Shown here: piece after piece, positions 42,430-49,590 of the stretch
Position numbering within the stretch: the first letter of the stretch is position 1
Layout of the letters: the number at the start of each line of letters is the position of its first letter
DNA from: Akkermansia muciniphila
Lineage (GTDB): Bacteria > Verrucomicrobiota > Verrucomicrobiia > Verrucomicrobiales > Akkermansiaceae
DNA length: 51,105 nt
Assembly (NCBI GenBank): GCA_945901795.1
Contig: CAMDLP010000020.1
Span: 1-51,105 of the forward strand
Reading direction: 5' to 3'
Position numbers and translations under genes: made by a program
The notes under the pieces: model-generated
What the model saw: the letters and a program-made list of their open reading frames with translations, nothing else
Told to the model about the DNA's origin: nothing
Databases searched by the model: none

Positions 42430-43623
42430 ATGATCATTGCACCGAAGATCCGTGGATTCATTTGCACCACCGCGCACCCGGAAGGCTGCGCCAAACACGT
42501 CGCCGAGCAGATCGCCGTCGTGAAAAGCCGCGGCCTCATCGAGAACGGCCCGAAGCGCGTGCTCGTAATCGGATCCTCCACCGGCTACGGCCTTTCCTCG
42601 CGGATCGCCGCCGCTTTCGGTGCCAACGCCGCCACCATCGGTGTCGCCTTCGAGCGTCCCGGCGAGGCCGACCGCCCGGCCACCGCCGGTTGGTATAATA
42701 CCCGCGCCTTCGAGCAGGAGGCCGCCGCCGCCGGTCTCTACGCCCGCTCCTTCAATGGCGACGCCTTTTCCGACGAGGTCAAAAAGGTAGTCATCGACGC
42801 TGTCAAAGCCGATCTCGGCCAAGTCGATCTGGTCATCTACAGCCTCGCCTCCCCGCGCCGCACCGATCCAAAAACCGGCGAGGTTTACAAATCCGTGCTC
42901 AAGCCCGTCGGCGAGAGCTACACCAACAAGAACCTCAACACCACCACCGGCGTCGTCAACGAGATCACCATCGAACCCGCAGAGGGTGATGACATCCGCC
43001 AGACCATCGCCGTCATGGGCGGCGAGGATTGGGAACTCTGGACCGACGCGCTGCTCTCAGCCGGCGTGCTCGCCGAGGGCTGCCAGACCGTCGCCTACTC
43101 CTACATCGGGCCCTCCATGACCTGGCCGATTTATAAAAACGGCACCATCGGCAAAGCCAAGGAAGACCTCGAACGCGTCCAGCACGCGCTCGACGCAAAG
43201 CTCGCCCCGCTCCACGGCAAAGCCTGGGTTTCCGTCAACAAAGCGCTCGTCACCCAAGCCAGCTCCGCCATCCCCGTCGTCCCGCTTTACATCTCGCTGC
43301 TCTATCAAGTGATGAAGGACGAGGGCACCCACGAAGACTGCATCGAGCAAATGGACCGACTGCTCCGCGAACGGCTCTATAACGAAAACCCGCAGCCCGA
43401 CGATGCCGGCCGCATCCGCGTCGATGACTGGGAAATGAAACCGCAGGTCCAGGACATCGTCGCCGAGCGCTGGCAGCAGGTGAACACCGAGAATTTCCAA
43501 CAGCTCGGCGATTTCGCCGGCTACCAATCCAGCTTCCTCCGTCTCTTCGGCTTCGGCCTAAAAGGTGTCGATTACGATGCGGACACCGACCCCGCCGTCG
43601 GCATCCCGTCGCTGGAGAAATAA
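42430..43623 (+). CDS. fabV: Enoyl-ACP/trans-2-enoyl-CoA reductase FabV
   Basis: NADH-dependent reductase for the last step of the fatty-acid elongation cycle, 397 aa, the single-domain FabV/TER type. The N-terminal block is IAPKIRGFICTTAHPEGC and the nucleotide loop is VLVIGSSTGYGLSSRIAAAF. The catalytic Tyr-x8-Lys is in IYKNGTIGKAK. FabV enzymes are usually insensitive to triclosan, unlike FabI. The start ATG at 42430 is divergent from the GYF/CD225 gene, with 87 bases between. Its stop is 22 bases from the convergent murI end. Confidence 0.95.
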   Translation: MIIAPKIRGFICTTAHPEGCAKHVAEQIAVVKSRGLIENGPKRVLVIGSSTGYGLSSRIAAAFGANAATIGVAFERPGEADRPATAGWYNTRAFEQEAAAAGLYARSFNGDAFSDEVKKVVIDAVKADLGQVDLVIYSLASPRRTDPKTGEVYKSVLKPVGESYTNKNLNTTTGVVNEITIEPAEGDDIRQTIAVMGGEDWELWTDALLSAGVLAEGCQTVAYSYIGPSMTWPIYKNGTIGKAKEDLERVQHALDAKLAPLHGKAWVSVNKALVTQASSAIPVVPLYISLLYQVMKDEGTHEDCIEQMDRLLRERLYNENPQPDDAGRIRVDDWEMKPQVQDIVAERWQQVNTENFQQLGDFAGYQSSFLRLFGFGLKGVDYDADTDPAVGIPSLEK

Positions 43624-43645
43624 GCGCCCTCTATCCGGACGAGTC

Positions 43646-44449
43646 CTAAGCCCCGAGCACCGCGCGGTGAATGCGGCCGGGGGATTTCTTGAGGAACTGG
43701 CGGGCCAGCGACTCGAACTCCTCCGAGAGGTCGGTCAGGTGAAGTTCCAGCGTCCCGTCGCGGCCCGGTGTTTCCAGTAAATCCAGCCGCGTGAGCTCCT
43801 TTTTGAGATGTTCGGCACAAGTCGTCGCCGAATCCACCAGGCGGACGTCCGCCGGCAGGAGCTGCTGCAAAACAGGAATCAGCAGCGGATAATGGGTGCA
43901 GGCGAGCATCAGGGTATCAATCCCCTTCTCCACCAGCGGGTCCAAATATGTCTTCAAAACCTGCCGCGTCGCCGGGTGGTCGATCCAGTTTTCCTCGATC
44001 AACGGGACCAGCAGTGGAGTCGCCTGGCCGTGGATCATCAGCCCGGTTTTCCGCAGCGCGAGCGCATGCTGATAGGCGTGGGAGCGGATCGTGCCGCGGG
44101 TCGCGATGATGCCGATGCGCTCGGCGTTCGGGCAGGCGAGCGCGGCTTCCACACCCGGTTCGATCACCCCGAGAATGGGAATCCGGTATTTCTCATGCAA
44201 ACTCGGCAGGGCGTGGGCGGTCGCCGTGTTGCACGCCACCACGATGGCTTTCACGCCGCGGGCGATGAGAAACCGCACGTCCTCGTCCGCGAACTGGCGG
44301 ATGGTTTCCGGACTTTTCGAGCCATAAGGCAGCCGGGCGGTGTCGCCGAGATACAAAATGTTTTCCGCAGGCAAAAGTTCCTGCACCGCCCGGACGACGG
44401 TCAAACCGCCGACACCCGAGTCGAAAAATCCAAGAGGCGCTGAATTCAC
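43646..44449 (-). CDS. murI: Glutamate racemase
   Basis: Makes D-glutamate for peptidoglycan. The 267-aa protein has the two catalytic cysteines in VVACNTATAHA and LACTHYPLL, and the opening GFFDSGVGGLTV. The phosphate/substrate loop is YLGDTARLPYG. The start is GTG at 44447-44449 (MNSAPLGFFDSG). It overlaps by 4 bases (GTGA) the stop of a 25-codon open frame upstream, which may couple translation. The gene is convergent with fabV. Confidence 0.95.
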   Translation of the reverse strand: MNSAPLGFFDSGVGGLTVVRAVQELLPAENILYLGDTARLPYGSKSPETIRQFADEDVRFLIARGVKAIVVACNTATAHALPSLHEKYRIPILGVIEPGVEAALACPNAERIGIIATRGTIRSHAYQHALALRKTGLMIHGQATPLLVPLIEENWIDHPATRQVLKTYLDPLVEKGIDTLMLACTHYPLLIPVLQQLLPADVRLVDSATTCAEHLKKELTRLDLLETPGRDGTLELHLTDLSEEFESLARQFLKKSPGRIHRAVLGA

Positions 44450-44523
44450 TGGCGCGAGTGTGAACGCCCGCCCGCCGTCGCCAAGCGCAAAGCGATGTCG
44501 ATGAGGTCTTCGAGATCAGTCAT
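44446..44523 (-). CDS. Possible 25-residue leader ORF coupled to murI
   Basis: An ATG at 44523 opens a short frame reading MTDLEDLIDIALRL, ATAGGRSHSRQ, whose TGA overlaps the murI GTG. The first half would form an acidic amphipathic helix. There is no convincing ribosome-binding sequence before the ATG, so the call is weak. It could be a leader peptide or chance. Confidence 0.3.
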   Translation of the reverse strand: MTDLEDLIDIALRLATAGGRSHSRQ

Positions 44524-44550
44524 GGGGAAATATAGAGTAGCGGAGGCCGG

Positions 44551-44910
44551 TTAGCGTTTGGTGTAATGTACGGATCTACCGGAACCGTGCCGGACCAGCA
44601 AACCCGCTTGCAACATCCGAGAGAGGGTGGCCTTGACCGTGTTGCGGCTGGCACCTGTCGCCGCCACGATGGACGCCACGGAGACGCGCGCTTGGCTGGC
44701 GAGAAGCTCGCTAATAGAACGGGCCAGCGGCGTGAGCGTGGCGAGCGCTTGTTGTTCCGCATCCAGACGGCTGAGGAGCCGGTCTTTCTGGGTCTTGAGA
44801 GCTTTCAGAAAAAACAACAGCCAAGGATGCCATGCGGGTTCCGGCTCCTTGAGCGTTGTTTGGGTTTGGCGCAGCGCCAAATAGTAGCCTTCCTTGTTCG
44901 CCTCCATCAC
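44551..44910 (-). pseudogene. C-terminal remnant of a Fic-family protein with winged-helix domain
   Basis: The 119-aa frame starts EANKEGYYLALRQTQTTLKE and continues AWHPWLLFFLKALKTQKDRL. That is the region just after the Fic catalytic core in Fic/HTH proteins. A winged-helix DNA-binding end follows (VSVASIVAATGASRNTVKAT, LLVRHGSGRSVHYTKR). The Fic motif HPFxxGNGR that would lie about 40 residues earlier is absent; upstream sequence is instead a dispersed repeat (44930-44976). It could still be expressed from GTG 44910 as a small HTH protein, but not as an AMP-transferase. Confidence 0.7.
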
Positions 44911-44929
44911 GCTTTCCGCTTTTTTTTCA

Positions 44930-44976
44930 CATGAGCTTTCTCAACGGCCTTCATCTCAAAAGCAATTTCTTAGCAA
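44930..44976 (+). repeat. Dispersed repeat copy 2 (reads MSFLNGLHLKSN)
   Basis: The plus-strand segment CATGAGCTTTCTCAACGG...TTAGCAA matches 29834-29880 (opposite strand) in about 41 of 47 positions by eye. It lies at the point where the Fic gene is broken and about 50 bases before lipA. Confidence 0.8.
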
Positions 44977-45028
44977 TACTATGATTCCGCTTCCCCGCTG
45001 CCATCCGCAGGTCTAGCCTCCCGCCGAA

Positions 45029-46039
45029 ATGAGCAGCTGTGGGCCGAAAATGAAGATGGATCCGACTTTGCACCGGGACAAGAAGCCGGACTGGATCAAA
45101 GTCCGCTTGCCGAACAACCCGGCGTTCTGGTCCACCAAGTCGCTGATCACCGACTTGAAATTAGTCACCGTTTGCGAGGAAGCACAGTGCCCGAACCGCT
45201 GGGAATGCTGGGGCCAAGGCACCGCCACCTTCATGATCGCCGGCGACAAATGCACCCGCGCCTGCGGATTTTGCGCCGTGAAAACCGCCAAGCCCGACGC
45301 GCTCGAATCGGACGAACCCGCCCGCGTCGCCGAGGCCACCCGCCGGATGAATTTGCGCCACGTCGTCATCACCGCCGTCGCCCGCGACGATCTGCGGGAC
45401 GGCGGGGCCGAACATTTCAAACTCACCATCGAAGCCGTCCGCCAGGCGAATCCGGAGATCATCATCGAGGTGCTCGTGCCGGATTTCAACGACCGCGACT
45501 GGGCGCTCGCCATGGTGATGGAAGCCCGCCCGCACATTTTCAACCACAACCTCGAAACCGTCGAGCGCCTCACCCCGCTGGTCCGATCACGCGCCCAATA
45601 CCAGCGCAGCCTCACCGTCTTGAAAAAGGCGAAGGCCATGGTCAACAACAAGGTCGCCACCAAAAGCGGCATCATGCTCGGCCTCGGCGAGCGCCATGAG
45701 GAAATCCTCCGCGCCATGGACGACCTGCTAGAACACGACGTCACCGTGCTCACCATGGGCCAGTATTTGCGCCCGACGCAGAAGCATCTTCCGGTCGTCG
45801 AATACATTACGCCCGCGGCTTTCGACGAATACAAAGCCATCGCGCTCGCCAAAGGCTTCCGCCATGTCGCCAGCGGCCCGCTGGTCCGCAGCTCCTATCA
45901 TGCGGCGAATTTCCGCCCGGAGCTCGATGTCCTTGAAGCGATCGAAGCCGACGTCCGCGCCGCCCGGGGCCTTGAACTCGGACCCGAGCATCTCGCCCTG
46001 CCCTCGCCGCAGCCGGGCCTGCTCAAAGCCATCGCCTGA
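45029..46039 (+). CDS. lipA: Lipoyl synthase
   Basis: A radical-SAM enzyme that inserts two sulfurs into octanoyl groups placed by LipB. The 336 aa include the auxiliary iron-sulfur site CEEAQCPNRWECWG (C-x4-C-x5-C), the radical-SAM site CTRACGFCAV (C-x3-C-x2-C) and the C-terminal RSSYHA, whose serine ligates the auxiliary cluster. All are complete. It is transcribed with the EVE-domain gene 5 bases downstream. The partner lipB is at 2808 in this window. Confidence 0.97.
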   Translation: MSSCGPKMKMDPTLHRDKKPDWIKVRLPNNPAFWSTKSLITDLKLVTVCEEAQCPNRWECWGQGTATFMIAGDKCTRACGFCAVKTAKPDALESDEPARVAEATRRMNLRHVVITAVARDDLRDGGAEHFKLTIEAVRQANPEIIIEVLVPDFNDRDWALAMVMEARPHIFNHNLETVERLTPLVRSRAQYQRSLTVLKKAKAMVNNKVATKSGIMLGLGERHEEILRAMDDLLEHDVTVLTMGQYLRPTQKHLPVVEYITPAAFDEYKAIALAKGFRHVASGPLVRSSYHAANFRPELDVLEAIEADVRAARGLELGPEHLALPSPQPGLLKAIA

Positions 46040-46044
46040 TCGTC

Positions 46045-46509
46045 ATGCGCCACTGGTTGATCAAATCCGAGCCCGACGTTTTCAGCATCGATGACCTCGC
46101 CAAGGTCGAACGCGAGCCGTGGAGCGGCGTCCGGAACTATCAGGCACGGAATTTCATGTGGAAGGAAATGAAACCCGGCGACCTCGCCCTGTTTTACCAC
46201 TCGAACGCCAAGCCGCCCGGCGTGACCGGCATCGCCCGCGTCGTCGGAATCCCCTACCCCGACCCCACCCAGTTCGACGCGAAAAGCGAATATCACGACC
46301 CTAAGTCGAAGCCGGAAAATCCACGCTGGTGGCTCACCGATTTCGAATTCGTCGGGAAATTCCCTGAAATGCTGACGCTCGAAGCGATCAAGGCGGACCC
46401 GGTGCTTTCCGAAATGATGGTCTGCCAGCGCGGCACCCGGCTCTCGATCAACCCGGTCGATCCCCTGCATTTCAAGCGCGCCTGCAAGCTCGCCGGATGG
46501 AAACCTTGA
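46045..46509 (+). CDS. EVE-domain (YTH-related) protein
   Basis: A 154-aa single EVE domain, beginning HWLIKSEPDVFSIDDL and containing WSGVRNYQARNFMWKEMKPGD and FYHSNAKPPGVTGIARV, the typical pocket-forming blocks. (Parts quoted: WSGVRNYQARNF, MKPGDLALFYHSN.) EVE domains bind modified bases such as methyl- or hydroxymethylcytosine in DNA, or modified RNA. Stand-alone EVE genes next to housekeeping genes are common in proteobacteria and elsewhere. It starts 5 bases after lipA and probably shares its transcript. No restriction genes are nearby. Confidence 0.93.
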   Translation: MRHWLIKSEPDVFSIDDLAKVEREPWSGVRNYQARNFMWKEMKPGDLALFYHSNAKPPGVTGIARVVGIPYPDPTQFDAKSEYHDPKSKPENPRWWLTDFEFVGKFPEMLTLEAIKADPVLSEMMVCQRGTRLSINPVDPLHFKRACKLAGWKP

Positions 46510-46566
46510 TCCGTCCCCGACCTGCGTTTATTTTCGGCAGACAAATCCCGCCACCCGCTCCGGTTT

Positions 46567-47163
46567 ATGGACGAAGACACCCCCATGGCAGCTCTAACAA
46601 CAGTCTCCGAAGCATCGCCCGCCGCTTCCGCCTGGCGTGAGTGGCTGGAAGAACATGGCCCGAAGCTGTTGCTCTTCGCCCGCCAGCAAACCCGCTCCCA
46701 TGGAGACGCGGAAGACGTCTTCCAGGACGCCCTCGTCAAGCTGGTGCAAAAAGTCAGCTCGGGCGAGTTCGTCGGCGGGCAGGGAGCTTGGCAGCCCTAT
46801 CTTTACACCACCATTCGCCGCCTCGCCATCGACCTGAGCCGCCGCGACGACCGCCGCAAACGCCGCGAGGACAATGTCGGAGCCGATGCCGAGACCGGCC
46901 AGTTCGACGCATTCAATCCATGGTTCGAGAGCGATTCCTCGGATGACGAGACCCGCGCCCAACTCGAGGAAAGCCTCAAGGAACTGCCACAGAAATTCGC
47001 CGAAGTCATCACCATGAAAATCTGGGGCGAGCGCACCTTCGCCGAGATCGGTGAAATTCTCGGAATTTCCCAAAACACGGCGGCCTCGCGGTATCGCTAT
47101 GGACTTGAGGCTCTCAAGCGTCACCTGGCCAACGCCCGCCGCCGCGGAGACCTTTCCATCTAA
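46567..47163 (+). CDS. ECF-type RNA polymerase sigma factor
   Basis: A 198-aa sigma-70-family factor with region 2 (HGDAEDVFQDALVKLVQ; RRLAIDLSRRDDRRKR) and region 4 helix-turn-helix (TFAEIGEILGISQNTAASRY). There is no region 1 or 3, as expected for ECF factors. It is followed after 19 bases by a membrane protein and then a PDZ protein, all in the same direction. This resembles an envelope-stress unit of sigma factor, anti-sigma-like protein and periplasmic sensor. A binding promoter was not identified. Confidence 0.93.
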   Translation: MDEDTPMAALTTVSEASPAASAWREWLEEHGPKLLLFARQQTRSHGDAEDVFQDALVKLVQKVSSGEFVGGQGAWQPYLYTTIRRLAIDLSRRDDRRKRREDNVGADAETGQFDAFNPWFESDSSDDETRAQLEESLKELPQKFAEVITMKIWGERTFAEIGEILGISQNTAASRYRYGLEALKRHLANARRRGDLSI

Positions 47164-47182
47164 CATTATCTAGCAAGCCGTC

Positions 47183-47806
47183 ATGACTCCCGACCAACCA
47201 TCCCTCGAAGCGGACCTTCGCGAACTCCATGCCGCCGTGCTCGACGAAGCCCTGCTCGCACGACTCGAAGCCGCCGCCGACGGGACCTTGACGCGGCTCA
47301 GCCCCGGAGAAATCCGTTTTGAGGAGCTGCTCCGCGGATCTTCGCCGGCAATGCTTTCACCCGCATTTTTCGCGACTCTGGAATCCATCGTCCGCGAAGT
47401 CCCCTTCCCCGTGGACGAAAAGATCCTGCTGTTCCCGAAGGCCGTTATCCGCGCGCGCCGCCCCCGCCCGATCTGGGGCGCGGCCGCAGCCGTCGCAGTG
47501 ATCGGCGCCATCACCGCGCTCATGGTCCCCGCGACTAAAAGCCCCGTGAATCCCGCCCGTCAGGTAGCCCAAGCATCGCCGCCTGTCACCAGCGCCGCCA
47601 ATCCGAATTTCGCTCCCGCCAGTTTCAACCGCGGGCTGAGCGAGGTCCACGATGAGGGAGTCGTCTGGAAATCCAACAACCAGCCGCACACCGTGGTCCG
47701 CGTCGTTTACAAGGACTTGATCACGATCAAGGATGCTAACGGAAGAACCTTCCAGGTCGAGCAACCGCGCGTCGAATACATGCTGGTCCCCGCTAAAACC
47801 GATTGA
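47183..47806 (+). CDS. Single-pass membrane protein, likely anti-sigma factor
   Basis: A 207-aa protein. The cytoplasmic N-terminus (about 1-95) is acidic and helical (ADLRELHAAVLDEALLARLE). One membrane segment lies at about 97-115 (IWGAAAAVAVIGAITALMV). The periplasmic part ends in a small beta-rich stretch (VVRVVYKDLITIKDANGRTF). I do not recognise a known zinc anti-sigma motif (HxxxCxxC is absent). The anti-sigma role is inferred from its place directly after the ECF sigma gene and from its topology. Confidence 0.75.
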   Translation: MTPDQPSLEADLRELHAAVLDEALLARLEAAADGTLTRLSPGEIRFEELLRGSSPAMLSPAFFATLESIVREVPFPVDEKILLFPKAVIRARRPRPIWGAAAAVAVIGAITALMVPATKSPVNPARQVAQASPPVTSAANPNFAPASFNRGLSEVHDEGVVWKSNNQPHTVVRVVYKDLITIKDANGRTFQVEQPRVEYMLVPAKTD

Positions 47807-47860
47807 GCCGGAAATTTTCAAACAAAAATCCAGGGTGACCTCGATTCCAGTCAACTAGCC

Positions 47861-48832
47861 ATGAAGACTCACAAATTGCCATTCGTCACCGCCGCGTTCG
47901 CCGCTTTGACCATGCCGGCCTTCGCTCTCGAAGCGCCCGAGGATGACGCGCCGCCACCAGCCGTCGCGGAAAAAAAGGACGCCAAACTACCCGAGATCAA
48001 ACTTCAAGCCGAGGACATGCCCGCGCCAAAAGCGCAAACCGCCTTCCTCGGCGTCGTCTCCGGCGATGTCCCGGAAATGCTCGCCGACCATCTCGATCTG
48101 AAGCCCGGCGAGGGGGTCTTGGTTAGATCGTTGGTCCCCGACGGCCCGGCCGCCAAATCCGGAATCACCGCCAACGACGTGATCCTCCGGGTCGCCGGCC
48201 GGGAAATCGGATCGGCGGCGGCGATTTCGGAGGAAATCGCGACCCACCAACCGGGCGACACCATCGCCATCGATCTCATCCACAAGGGCAAATCTACCAA
48301 GCTCGATGTCACCTTGGGCATCAGGCCCGCCGCGATCGCCGGCTTGGAGCCACAACAACTCGATCCGCGCAACCTCGACGGCCTGCCGAAGGAACTGGCC
48401 GACCGAATCCGTCAGGCCATCGAGGGCAACCTCGGCGCAATGGATCTCAATCTCGGAGACCAAGGGCTACAAATGGAGGACGCCCTGCGCGACATGAAAA
48501 AGCGCATGGAGGGAGCCATGGGCAAAAATTTCCTGCCGCCGGAAGCCGCTAACGGGCAACCACAAATCCAAGGCGCCGCCACGGTTAGAATGATGGACCA
48601 GCAGGGAAGCGTGGAAGTAAAATCCAAGGATGGCGGCAAGGAAGTGACGATCCGCGACCAGCAGGACAACATCACCTGGAGCGGCCCGTGGGACACCGCC
48701 CAGGACCGGGCCGCGGCTCCCGACGACGTGCGCCAGCGGGTGCAAAGCCTCAATCTCGACACCCATTTCAACGGCAACGGCCTGAGGCTGCAAATGGGGC
48801 CGGGCGCCCAACCGGGCTTCCCCGACAACTGA
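47861..48832 (+). CDS. Secreted PDZ-domain protein
   Basis: A 323-aa exported protein with signal peptide (FVTAAFAALTMPAFALE) and a single PDZ domain (about 62-155). Its carboxylate-binding entry is FLGVVSGDVPEML, and the core is VRSLVPDGPAAKSGITANDVIL in parts (VLVRSLVPDGPAAKSG; NDVILRVAGREIG). The remainder is low in recognisable structure, with a Met-rich helical stretch (ALRDMKKRMEGAMGK). No protease triad is present, so it is probably not DegP-like itself but a binding or sensing subunit. It ends the sigma/membrane-protein/PDZ set and is followed by a strong terminator. Confidence 0.85.
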   Translation: MKTHKLPFVTAAFAALTMPAFALEAPEDDAPPPAVAEKKDAKLPEIKLQAEDMPAPKAQTAFLGVVSGDVPEMLADHLDLKPGEGVLVRSLVPDGPAAKSGITANDVILRVAGREIGSAAAISEEIATHQPGDTIAIDLIHKGKSTKLDVTLGIRPAAIAGLEPQQLDPRNLDGLPKELADRIRQAIEGNLGAMDLNLGDQGLQMEDALRDMKKRMEGAMGKNFLPPEAANGQPQIQGAATVRMMDQQGSVEVKSKDGGKEVTIRDQQDNITWSGPWDTAQDRAAAPDDVRQRVQSLNLDTHFNGNGLRLQMGPGAQPGFPDN

Positions 48833-48862
48833 CCACACAACATTTTTTCATGGAGATGGGTT

Positions 48863-48905
48863 CACACCCGCGTTCGGCAAGTGTCCGGGCGCGGGTGTGT
48901 TTTTC
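48863..48905 (+). terminator. Intrinsic terminator after the PDZ gene
   Basis: CACACCCGCG (48863-48872) pairs perfectly with CGCGGGTGTG (48890-48899), followed by TTTTT. It lies 30 bases after the PDZ stop, closing the sigma-factor operon. Confidence 0.9.
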
Positions 48906-48934
48906 CCGGCCACGGCCCTGCCAGGGTCGGAATA

Positions 48935-49090
48935 TCAGCGCATGACACGAACCCGGTAGAACCGCTTCATTACGTTGGAGATGGTCGGATCGTTGACCTG
49001 CACAACGCCGGGGGGTGCGCGGGTGAGATTCGCGGCGAGCACCGTCCATTCGGAGGAGGGATAGTCACCGTCACTTTTCTTGAACGCGTA
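48935..49090 (-). pseudogene. C-terminal remnant of a secreted Verrucomicrobia-type protein
   Basis: The minus strand reads AFKKSDGDYPSSEWTVLAAN, LTRAPPGVVQVNDP, TISNVMKRFYRVRVMR and a stop at 48935. The 'WTVLA-NLT...DP...RFYRVR' ending is typical of large secreted proteins of Verrucomicrobia that finish in a beta-sandwich domain. A stop at 49091-49093 cuts it off upstream, where the palindrome and repeat array begin. Only about 51 codons remain. Confidence 0.65.
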
Positions 49091-49105
49091 TCACAAGCCT
49101 TGTGA
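49091..49105. repeat. Palindrome TCACAAG-C-CTTGTGA at the left edge of the repeat array
   Basis: A perfect 7-bp inverted repeat with one central base, flanked by CGCG on both sides (CGCGTA before, CGCGCG after). It marks the boundary between the gene remnant and the array. Confidence 0.8.
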
Positions 49106-49109
49106 CGCG

Positions 49110-49364
49110 CGTCGAAACCCCCGTTACGCGATGTCAGAACCCCCGTTACGCGATGTCAGAACCCGCGTTACGCGATGTCAGAACCGGCGTCACGCGATGT
49201 ACGGACCCCCGTTACGCGTGGAACGATTGCCTGTTCCCGATGTACGGACCCCCGTTACGCGTGGAACGGGTGCTTGTTCCCGATGTACGGACCCCCGTTA
49301 CGCGTGGAACGAGTGCCTGTGCACGATGTCAGACACCCCGTTACGCCATGTCCGGGTGCTTGTG
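49110..49364. repeat. Tandem array with 22-bp and 43-bp periods (anchor CGTTACGCG)
   Basis: The anchor CGTTACGCG or a close variant starts at 49122, 49144, 49166, 49188, 49210, 49253, 49296 and 49339. Spacing is exactly 22 bp four times, then exactly 43 bp three times. Short units read GAACCCCCGTTACGCGATGT plus CA. Long units carry in addition TGGAACG(A/G)(T/G)TGC(C/T)TGT. Since 22 and 43 are both one more than a multiple of three, each unit shifts the frame by one, and all three plus frames stay open through it; none is a credible protein. There are no unique spacers, so it is not a CRISPR. Confidence 0.95.
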
Positions 49365-49387
49365 CGCCAGGTAACGCCCACCTGGCG
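49365..49387. repeat. Hairpin CGCCAGGT-AACGCCC-ACCTGGCG at the right edge of the array
   Basis: A perfect 8-bp stem with a 7-base loop immediately after the last array unit. A further inverted match links the array to its right flank: TGCACGATGTCAGACA (49320-49335) recurs as its exact reverse complement at 49435-49450. Confidence 0.85.
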
Positions 49388-49480
49388 GGGAGGAAAAGCG
49401 CCGCAACCGGCCTCCCCGTGTCAGAAGTCACGAATGTCTGACATCGTGCATGGACTGCGATTGACGCGCCCCTTAAGGAG

Positions 49481-49500
49481 GCACCACACTCCTGTGGTGC
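49481..49500. repeat. Hairpin GCACCACA-CTCC-TGTGGTGC
   Basis: A perfect 8-bp stem with a 4-base loop, 90 bases upstream of the SNase-HhH gene. There is no T tract. It may be another small dispersed repeat or an RNA element of the downstream gene's leader. Confidence 0.7.
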
Positions 49501-49590
49501 AGGCGGCTGCGAAATCACGGGAAAGCGCGAAAGCTCTTCCCCGTGCCCCCATCCGCCCTGCGACCGGAGCGTCACAGCTTCCCTCCTCTT

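Noticed and set aside
42343-42822. Long minus-strand extension of the GYF/CD225 gene
   Set aside because: It is antisense to fabV; the GYF domain itself begins at 42342.
49110-49364. CRISPR array
   Set aside because: Units follow each other without unique spacers, and no cas genes are near.
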